Positions 56,501-64,000 of a stretch of DNA of 64,000 nt are shown piece by piece. Each line of letters opens with the position of its first letter. The first letter of the stretch is position 1. The DNA lies in the NCBI GenBank assembly GCA_023213395.1, contig CM041465.1, forward strand, positions 247,139,741-247,203,740, in the 5' to 3' direction. The position numbers were made by a program, and so were the translations under genes. Source of the DNA: Cycas panzhihuaensis. Its lineage: Eukaryota > Cycadophyta. The notes below the pieces were generated by a model that worked only from the letters and a program-made list of their open reading frames with translations, searched no databases and had not been told where the DNA came from.

Positions 56501-58340
56501 GTAATACTTGAAGCTAGCGGATAACTTGGAAGTCTCAAGAGCTTTGTCGCTTAAGATCCACCTTCAAACAACACCACTAGTCCCGATCTTACAAGAAGAT
56601 CCAACAACCAATGGGGTGAAGAGAAGTGGAGGACTCGCTAATGAGGTGGAGAACCAAGTTAAATCTAGGACAAGGCGGTGGGGTTGATGCATGGACGTAC
56701 CATGCTTTCCACAGGATTCACGGCCCCAATAACACCCTTTTCGAACCTCCTTTCCTTCAAGCAACCTTAATTGTCGTGCATGGCCGTGCAGTCGGTTGGT
56801 CCCCTAGGGAATGCACCAAGCTTAAGGTTAATTCGGAGGCAAGGTTTGAACCTTTTCGAGCCTCCCCAACAGTTTTTAAGTTCACTTTTAAATAAGTGTG
56901 AGTGAATCTTCTTACTTGGATTTTCTTTATGCCTTTTTGGCTTACAATGAAAGAGCACAAAAGCAGATAAGTGCTTTAGATCCAAGTATGTATGCCTGAG
57001 TACAATGATGAAGTACTTTTGAGTACTAAAACAAAATGTAAGGAACCTTTGATGTGATAAATGGGTTCCTTTTAAGCTCCACAAACTGATGAAGTGATGA
57101 AAATGTACTCAAGAAATTGCTCCAAAGTCCAACACAAGCTCCACAGCTTGTTGAGACTTAAAATGTCTCAACCATCCAACAAAAACAAGTGATTTTATTA
57201 CTTTTCACAATGAGCCTTCTTTTTGAGTCAAGAAGGGCAAGGTCACCATGCAAGGTGCCAAAAAACTGAGTTTAGGTGATAAGTTTCTTCACCTTTACAA
57301 TGAAAAACATTCCTCTTGATTACAATAATTAAGCCAAATGGTGAAAGTGTGAAAAAAAGGCTTAAGGCAGTGAGTACACAAGTACTTTTTGAGAATCAAG
57401 AGAGTTAATGTAAAAAACTTTAAGTAAACCCAAATTATTAGTTGAGAAATTTTAAAAAACTCTTAAAGTCTTTTAGTGGAAATCAGTCACATGAGAAAAA
57501 AGGCATTTTTTAAAAAAAAAAATGCTATTTAAGAGCTTGAAATCTTGGGCGACAAGTCTTGTTGGGCGACTTATGGAAATGAAGATAGATGGCGATCTCT
57601 GGTGGCGGTGAATGGTGGCGATGAATGTGACGGTGGAAGTGACTCAAATCTTGTTGTCAGGTCCTCGGTGGTGGAATGATGACTAGGCGGTGGCAGAGAC
57701 TAGATGAGTCGGCGATGTGACTAGACAGTATGATTAAGTCTTGGTGGCGACAAGACTAAACATTTGTGATGACCGAATGGTGAGTTGGCGATGCGCCTAA
57801 TGGCGGCTAGTGAATGAGGATACCAAATGTTGATTTGATGGTGGCGGTGTGCCCATGGTAGAATGTGACAAATGGGTATGATGATGTGGCGAGCGGTAGA
57901 TGAGTGGCGATCCTCAAATCTTGTTGGGTAGATGACCGTAATAATTGAAATGAAGGGACGATCTTGTTGGCGATGAGTCGAAAGCCGAAATGGCGGCTAG
58001 TGTTTGATTTGACAAATGGCTTTTAGCCAAATCTTTGGAAACCGAGTTGGCGGTGAGTGGACAGCTAAGATCTTGTTGTGTGCTCGATTAGCGACACTCA
58101 AGATGAGTTGGTGTCTTCAAAAGCGGCTGGAATCTCTTCAGCTGCTTGACCGACAGCAGTGAGATAGTAGCGATTGATGAAGTGGCGATCCTCTAAGAGT
58201 TCTTGAGTTGGCGGCAAGATGACTGAAGTCTTGAGTAGCCTTTCCTTCACGATGAGGCGTCAAAGTGCTCGAGCATTGACTTGGCGAGGTCCGGCCAATG
58301 TGACGAGATAACAAAGAAACTAATATGCTTAAACAGAGAC
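56501..58340 (-). other. Copia-7 leader with GGCGAT/GGCGGT-rich part
   Basis: No protein recognised. At 57540-58110 phrases such as TGGCGGTGA, GGCGATG and TCTTGTTGG recur many times without strict periodicity, giving G-rich plus strand. Just before the LTR a decayed inverse primer site (AGCTCGATACAAA) lies at 58345-58357. Confidence 0.6.
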
Positions 58341-58357
58341 CATTAGCTCGATACAAA

Positions 58358-58935
58358 TGTTGACAATGGGCATTAGGCCACATTGATCCCAAGATCATAA
58401 ATATAATCACAATACAATAAATGCATGAAAGCATGAGAGCATAAAAGCATAAAGCGAAATATAGGAGCAAGAGAAAATGATACCCAATATGTGGAGTTGG
58501 AATTGGTCCAACCTCCCAAGAAGAAAACAACTTGATTGGCAACCGATAGCATAACAATACAACTCCAGCTCTCCATATGAGACAATGAGAAGAGGTCTCA
58601 TTATATAGAGTGAAATGAGAGACCTAAGGCCTTGGATGTTTGACAAGTGTCAAACATCCAAGATACATCACATGGATCATGAGCAAAAGTGCTTGGATCC
58701 TCACCTAAGGCCTTGGATGTTTGACAAGTGTCAAACATCCAAGATACATCACTTGGATTATTCAAACAAGTGCATGAGGGTCCATTGACCTTTTTGTGAC
58801 AACGTTGAGTCACTAGAAAGAATGTGGGTGTGCACTTTATCACTTAAGTGATAAGTCACCCCTAAAGTATAAAGTGCATATATTACATGAAAAATAAATG
58901 TACATTCACTTAACATTTAAACATAAGGTTTAACA
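58358..58935 (-). repeat. Copia-7 5' LTR
   Basis: 578 bp, near-identical to 51772-52347 and 61802-62380 apart from a handful of substitutions. Confidence 0.97.
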
Positions 58936-58940
58936 GGTGC

Positions 58941-59370
58941 CACAACCAACAATTTGATGCTGACTATTGTCTCCAAGTACAATGGGAGGAATGCTACATT
59001 CCTTTAAGTCTTCAAACCAATCTTTTTGATATGAGATATGTTTTGAAGCTCCAGAATCCACATACCATTCACATGAATTTTGGTTTGTAGCATTGAATAC
59101 AAAAACTTTGCCATTTTCTTTTGTTGGCAAATCAATTGTAGATTTCTTCATATCAGCCTTCTTTTTCCAACACTAAATTTCAAGATGTCCTTTCTTGTTG
59201 CAATATTTGCAAGTAACATCTTTTTTTGATTTTTGAGTGTTGTTGTTGCTTGCTTGAGGTGGATGCTTTGGAACATGATTTACTTGAATTTTGATGCAAG
59301 TACGATAGAGCTACTTCCTCCATTATAAAAACCCATCCATTGTTCCTCTTGCAATAGTAAACCACTTAAC
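58941..59370 (-). pseudogene. Copia-6 knuckle and protease start
   Basis: The frame 59151-58930 has NSCEWYVDSGASKHISYQKDW, the intact copia protease site (D-S-G-A), up to the Copia-7 insertion after QHQIVGCGT. Upstream (59370-59170), in other frames, CKYCNKKGHLEI-like residues give the CCHC knuckle, broken by a stop. Confidence 0.92.
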
Positions 59371-59926
59371 TTCTCAAATGTTAGAGGTTCTGGTCTACTT
59401 GTAAGGCATATACTTGTCACAAATATGTGAAATCCTACATGCAAGCTATTCAAAGTAATGCTAACAAGCTCTCTATCTTGAATATCTTCACCAACTGCAA
59501 TAAGTTGTTCCTTAATTTTTTTAGCTTTTGCAAATGTGAAGTGATAGAGTCGTTGTTTGTCATTTTACATGAATAAAGCTAATTTCTTAAATACAAGACT
59601 CTTGTTTCATTTTTTGTTTCAAACAAATCTTTAAGAGTCTTCAAAGCTTCTGATGCAAGTGTCTTGCCTTGAAGGTGAGTGATCAACTCATCAACAATTG
59701 ATAGATTAATGATTGCCAATGCCTTTTGGTTTCTATCAAACCAAGTTGCCTCTTCGATCTCATCAACTGGATTTTGTTCAGGTTTCTTATCTTTCTCTTC
59801 CACAATCTCCATAAGCCTTTGTAAGGCTAAAATGTTGGAAATTTTAAATTTCCAAATTACATATATTTTGCCATCAAGTTTTTGTGAGTCTGGCAATATG
59901 TACCCTCCAATGTTGACTGAGGTCAT
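59371..59926 (-). pseudogene. Copia-6 gag
   Basis: Start Met at 59926: MTSVNIGGYILPDSQKLDGK, then IYVIWKFKISNILALQRLME, WFDRNQKALAIINLSIVDEL and LKTLKDLFETKNETRVLYLR. A frameshift at about 59580 leads into DNKQRLYHFTFAK-like and VSITLNSLHVGF-like blocks. UBN2-type copia gag. Confidence 0.92.
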
Positions 59927-59930
59927 TATG

Positions 59931-60945
59931 ACAAATACTTACACTACCGCAAGTATGAGAATTTTTCTCAGTGATTGCAAAGTAGTTAAAGTGTCCCTTT
60001 AAAAAAAATTACAATTAGAGTATCACTCTAAAGTGGAGGAAAAAATAAATTTAATAGAAAGAGAAGTTTTATAACATAAATATATTCAAAGGAATATACT
60101 TAGACCTCCACAAAATACATTAAAGTGAAAAAAAACACACTTTCCAATCCTTTTAAGATGAGATTACTAAGAACTTTAACAATTCTTGTCCACTTCAATT
60201 ATCACAGAATATCCTTAGTGATTAAAGAATATCCTTAATAATGATTAAAACTCCTAAAGGCTTCCAACTTAATAAGAAATAAGAAACTTTATAAAGGAGT
60301 TATAAAATTAGAGAAGGAATATTCTTAGAGGATATTCTAATGTTTATAACTTATAGTTATAACATTAGTCCTCATTTTGGATTAATTTTATTAATCTAAA
60401 CTCCTTCGTCGATTTCCTGTCGGCGACTCTCTCCTGGCGGCTATCTCCTATCAACAGCGGCTCGTCCTTCGAACGACGGCGGCGGCTCGTCCTTCTGTCA
60501 ACGACAGCTGGTCCTTTTCTCCTGTCTGCGGGTGTTGTGCGAATAGTGGCGGCTGTGTGGCTCCCATCTCCAACATTTCTGCAACGTCCGGCGTCGTCTA
60601 ACGATAGTGTGGCTTTATTCTGGCAGCATCCATGATCTATCTTCCATGTAGTCCGGTTGAACAGTGGCGGCTCCTTCAGTGCCCTTCGTCTCACCTCCGC
60701 GCTGCTCCACCGTGCAACATCTACTGTTTAACACACGATATCAGCTGAGCTTTGAAGGTGACAGAGCATCTATGTATTCTCAGACAGAGGGTGGACAACC
60801 TTGTGCATACCAACTTAAATTGTGATTAAAGTGTAGAAATTCCTACAGGAACAGGGAGTTTTAGACAGCTTTGGATGCTCAGAGTTGAGATAGATTAGAG
60901 GCTCATGTGTCTTTAGAGCATGCAAGCACACATGGCACAACCTGG
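59931..60945 (-). other. Copia-6 leader
   Basis: Non-coding. A GC-rich part at 60400-60720 has repeated GGCGGCT/GGCGAC and CTCGTCCTT phrases, otherwise AT-rich. Confidence 0.6.
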
Positions 60946-60959
60946 GAGCTCTGATACCA
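60946..60959 (-). other. Copia-6 primer binding site
   Basis: Plus strand GAGCTCTGATACCA, inverse of TGGTATCAGAGCTC, directly beside the 5' LTR. Confidence 0.95.
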
Positions 60960-61335
60960 TGTCAGAATGGGGGATATAAGCTAGCCTTACAACATAGATC
61001 ACATGCAAAATGAAGCAAGAAGTGATGATACGTCAACAAGACTAAACTCTCCAATTCTCATTAAAAAGAATGAATGGTACAATTACATATTTATAACTCT
61101 ACACAAAGTCTAAACATAGGAGGTGGTTCAACAAACTCTAATGCTCCCATGAAATTTGATGTTCTCAAACCACCTCATAAATGTTTTTAAGTATCTTAGA
61201 CTTCTAGAACTTTGACCAAGTATATTCTCTCTCTCTAGAATATTCTCATATAGAATATTCCATGTGAGCAATTATTCTAATGAATCTAAAATGAACTTAA
61301 ATGAAATGAAATGGGAATGTACATTATTTCTAACA
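60960..61335 (-). repeat. Copia-6 5' LTR
   Basis: 376 bp matching 48485-48862; differences include a shortened CTCTCT run. Confidence 0.96.
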
Positions 61336-61430
61336 CAATGGTTACAATTCCTTGACGTAAATTTAAGAGAGATGAAGTCTCCAATAAGAGAACATTCAAT
61401 TTTCATTCATTGAGGAGTGAATTTCAACTT
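61336..61430 (+). repeat. Copia-9 LTR, copy B, right piece
   Basis: Ends GAGTGAATTTCAAC before a primer site; continues the piece at 48366-48484 beyond Copia-6. Confidence 0.6.
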
Positions 61431-61431
61431 G

Positions 61432-61801
61432 GTATTAGAGCAAGTTAATTAACCTGTCTGAGGAGAAATTTCTTATAGAAGGATAGGGATCTTTGTAGAG
61501 TCGAAGGAGAGGATATTAATTATCAAATATTATCAAGCAATCGAAGAAGAAAAACAAATTAATTACCTATGCACAGACAAGTACGGATCTGTATGGTCAT
61601 ATGAACGACAAAAATTCAAGTGTTCAAAATTTCGTTAAATTTTACTAGCAAGTAGATCTCATCAGGGGCATCATTTTTTCCTTTTGTATTGACGAGATTT
61701 GAGGCCGTTTTCGGGTTCATTTGGCTCATTTTTCAACCACGTTGGTTTGAAGAGGAAATCGTTGATTTTGATCAAATCTCTTTAAAAAATTGGGTAATAT
61801 C
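61432..61801 (+). other. Copia-9 primer site and leader, copy B
   Basis: TTGGTATTAGAGCAAG at 61432-61447 is a primer site with one transition. The following leader resembles 47326-47700. It is cut at 61801 by Copia-8. Confidence 0.7.
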
Positions 61802-62380
61802 TGTTGACAATGGGCATTAGGCCACATTGATCCCAAGATCATAAATATAATCACAATACAATAAATGCATGAAAGCATGAGAGCATAAAAGCATAAACTG
61901 AAATATAGGAGCAAGAGAAAATGATACCCAATATGTGGTGTTGGAATTGGTCCAACCTCCCAAGAAGAAAACAGCTTGATTAGCAAACTGATAGCATAAC
62001 AATACAACTCCAAGTCTCCATATGAGACAATGAGAAGAGGTCTCATTATATAGAGTGAAATGAGAGACCTAAGGCCTTGGATGTTTGACAAGTGTCAAAC
62101 ATCCAAGATACATCACATGGATCATGAGCAAAAGTGCTTGGATCCTCACCTAAGGCCTTGGATGTTTGACAAGTGTCAAACATCCAAGATACATCACTTG
62201 GATTATTCAAACAAGTGCATGAGGGTCCATTGACCTTTTTGTGACAACGTTGAGTCACTAGAAAGAATGTGGGTGTGCACTTTATCACTTAAGTGATAAG
62301 TCACCCCTAAAGTATAAAGTGCATATATTACATGAAAAATAAATGTACATTCACTTAACATTTAAACATAAGGTTTAACA
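61802..62380 (-). repeat. Copia-8 3' LTR
   Basis: 579 bp, TGTTGACAATGGG...AAGGTTTAACA, with the duplicated hairpin. Confidence 0.97.
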
Positions 62381-63250
62381 CCCCTTCATCGCTTACAATG
62401 TTAAGTCGGACACCAAGACCATCTCTAAATTTTACAAATTTGTCTCTACCAAGTGGCTTGGTAAAGATATCTGCCGTCTGTTGCTCTATTGGTCGATATT
62501 GAAGTGTGATCTCACCACCGTACATGCTCCACGATGAAATGGTGGTGAACTTCAATATGCTTGGTCCGTGCATGGAAAAGCAGATTCTTAGTTAGCTTGA
62601 GGACACTTTGATTGTCACAATGAAGGTCGGCTTCATTGAAACCCAAGCTCACCAAGAATCCGTCGGCCGGATAGCCTCACAAGTCGCTACCGACCGCATT
62701 TGTATTCTCGCCGGTGGAGGACAAGGTAACATTTGGTTGCTTCTTGCAACTCCATGAAACATTTCTTGATCCAAGGGTAAAACAAGAACTTGAGGTAGAT
62801 CTCCTGCTATCTGGCATCCCCGCCTAATCGTAATCGAGAGAACCCCTCCAAAGTGAAGTTCTCCTTATGTACATACTCAAGTCCAAGTCGCAATGTTCCT
62901 TTGATATACTTGAGTATGCGTCTTGCGCATTCCAGGTGTATCCGATTGGGTTGAGACATGTAACGAGAGCAAATCCCAACAAAGAATGAAATATCCTAAG
63001 TGTTGGTGAGATAAATGAGACTCCCAATCAAGCTAGGTAAAGTGTGGATCTGGCTTGCGGCTTCCTCATTGAGAGAAAGCTTGGTGCCGTTCTCCATGGG
63101 TGTAGGCGCCCGTCTTGCGATCGTGCATCCCGAATCTCTGCAAGATGTCCCAAGAATATTTTGCTTGGGAAATGAAGATATAGCCTTTGGTCACGCCATA
63201 CCTCAAAGCCTAGAAAGTAATGGAGAAGTCCAAGATCGGTCATCTCAAAA
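62381..63250 (-). pseudogene. Copia-8 RNase H and RT end
   Basis: Closing QTADIFTKPLGRDKF at 62460, preceded by fragmented RNase H. 63027-62824 and neighbouring frames hold the CLNPI and RRTS blocks. The frame of 63558-63028 reaches LGHLAEIRDARSQDGRLHPW, then shifts. Confidence 0.88.
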
Positions 63251-63558
63251 CTTCTCTTCAAATCATTTTGGAGAACATTGATGAGCTTAGTGTCATCACC
63301 CGTGATCACTAAGTCATCTACATACAAGGCAATATAAGTGACATGGTGATGGTCATGTTTGATGTACAAGTTTGGATCAGATGTGGATCGATGAAACCCA
63401 TGTCTCAGAAAGTATTCATCGATTTTTGCATACCATGCCCTAGGAGCTTGCTTCAAGCCATACAAAGCCTTCTTGAGGCGACATACCAAATGCTCCTTGC
63501 CTTGTTCCTTGTAACCGTGGAGGTTGCTCCAAGTATACCTCCTCTTGAAGATCGCCAT
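63028..63558 (-). pseudogene. Copia-8 reverse transcriptase
   Basis: A 176-codon frame: RLKKALYGLKQAPRAWYAKIDEYF, FHRSTSDPNLYIKHDHHH, catalytic TYIALYVDDLVITGDD, SFEMTDLGLLHYFLGFEVWR. YVDD and the following Gly are intact, unlike the Copia-7 copy. The first RT blocks (MDVKSAFLNGDL) lie in the next frame at 63540-63600 and the N-terminus at 63760-63860. Confidence 0.93.
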
Positions 63559-63599
63559 TGAGGAAGGCGCTCTTCACGTCCATCGATATCTGACCCATT

Positions 63600-64000
63600 T
63601 GCATTGTGCATTAGGGCCAAGAGAAGTCGATGGTGTTCATATTTGCTACAGTGCAAAGGTCTCCTCGTAATCAATTCCTTCTTGTTGTTTAAATCCCTTT
63701 GCTACAAGTCTTGCTTTTCGACGCTTGAGTGTCCCATCGGAATGGACTTTGGTCTTGTAGACCCATTTACAACCCGATTACTGTTTGTGTGGAGGCAATT
63801 CGACTAAGTCCCAAGTACCATTCTTATGAATGGATTGAATCTCCTCATCCATGGCGACTTTCCAACTATCACTTTGTGAAGCACGCAAAGGTAGTAGGCT
63901 CATCAATAGAAAGCACTTGACCATAAGTGCAAAGTTTGTTTCTTTGGATACTTAGATGGACGTTTCCTTCAATGATATGACCATCCTGTCTTGGTTTGAG
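63600..64000 (-). pseudogene. Copia-8 RT N-terminus (window edge)
   Basis: Matches 53530-53930 of Copia-7, including the GTWDLVELP block near 63800 and the AMDEEIQSI block near 63840, with frame changes. The element continues beyond the window. Confidence 0.85.

Larger units (their letters stand above)
51772..58935 (-). mobile_element. Copia-7, full-length copia element nested in Copia-6
   Basis: 7164 bp with LTRs 51772-52347 and 58358-58935 and a perfect target duplication GGTGC (51767-51771, 58936-58940). It splits the Copia-6 protease. Coding domains are ordered gag-protease-integrase-RT-RNase H on the minus strand but fragmented by many frameshifts and stops. The leader is long (about 1.8 kb) and rich in GGCGAT/GGCGGT phrases. 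Confidence 0.97.
48485..61335 (-). mobile_element. Copia-6, copia element hosting Copia-7
   Basis: LTRs 48485-48862 and 60960-61335. On the minus strand it carries primer site, 1-kb leader, gag, protease, [Copia-7 insertion 51772-58935], integrase, RT, RNase H, purine tract. Without the insert it would be about 5.7 kb. Flanks CATAC and CAATG do not form a clean target duplication. Confidence 0.94.
61802..64000 (-). mobile_element. Copia-8, partial, same family as Copia-7
   Basis: 3' LTR (61802-62380) and the RNase H-RT end of a minus-strand copia that continues past the window. Nucleotide similarity to Copia-7 is very high throughout, with different small insertions and deletions, so the two are separate insertions of one family. 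Confidence 0.96.

Noticed and set aside
48480-61340. Target duplication of Copia-6
   Set aside because: Left CATAC and right CAATG share too little to claim a duplication.

Overview
This window looks like repeat-dominated nuclear DNA of a land plant with a large genome. The copia and gypsy elements are of plant type, with tRNA-Met primer sites. Only two pieces of host-type coding sequence are recognisable. One is the first exon of a plastid isoamylase-type starch debranching enzyme at 25122-25508 (+). The other is a displaced antisense stretch resembling enkurin, a ciliary microtubule protein, at 15580-16205 (-). If the enkurin reading is right, the source probably makes flagellated sperm (fern, lycophyte, bryophyte, cycad or Ginkgo) and is not a flowering plant or conifer. 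That is inference from remembered family features; no search could be run. || Layout. 1-1624: AT dinucleotide microsatellite. 1625-13054: an old minus-strand Ty3/gypsy element (Gypsy-A, 779-bp LTR at 12276-13054). It is split by a head-to-head TRIM-like repeat (TRIM-A), which is itself split by a plus-strand copia element (Copia-1, 2097-9684). 13055-15122: no gene seen. 15123-22961: complete but decayed plus-strand Copia-2 with target duplication GTAAA; its long leader holds the enkurin-like segment and a C-rich/G-rich low-complexity tract. 22962-27878: isoamylase upstream region, exon 1 and probable start of intron 1. 27879-28345: 3' end of minus-strand Copia-3. 28349-31589: 5' part of plus-strand Gypsy-B. 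31590-38024: minus-strand Gypsy-C (3' LTR, accessory ORF, hairpin array, integrase, RT-RNase H, gag, primer site). 38025-44832: minus-strand Copia-5, interrupted by the small deletion derivative Copia-4 (38325-41014) and by an 86-bp-LTR TRIM (TRIM-B1, 42907-43228). 45374-45688: second TRIM of that family in opposite orientation (TRIM-B2). About 47100-48365: plus-strand Copia-9 with a gag remnant, followed by a second LTR and leader of the same family that is split by the next insertion. 48485-61335: minus-strand Copia-6 with Copia-7 (51772-58935, target duplication GGTGC) inside it. 61802-64000: minus-strand Copia-8, same family as Copia-7, running off the window. || No element is clearly autonomous: nearly all coding regions carry stops and frameshifts. 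The least decayed are the RT-RNase H of Gypsy-C (457 codons open), the RT of Copia-6 (293 codons open) and the integrase of Copia-6 (265 codons open). The main points of interest are the enkurin-like segment inside Copia-2, the two intact very small TRIMs, the copia/gypsy junction that falls exactly at a primer binding site, a leader module shared in sense orientation by a gypsy and a copia element, and an array of GTAC-centred hairpins inside Gypsy-C. Element names are labels for this window only.
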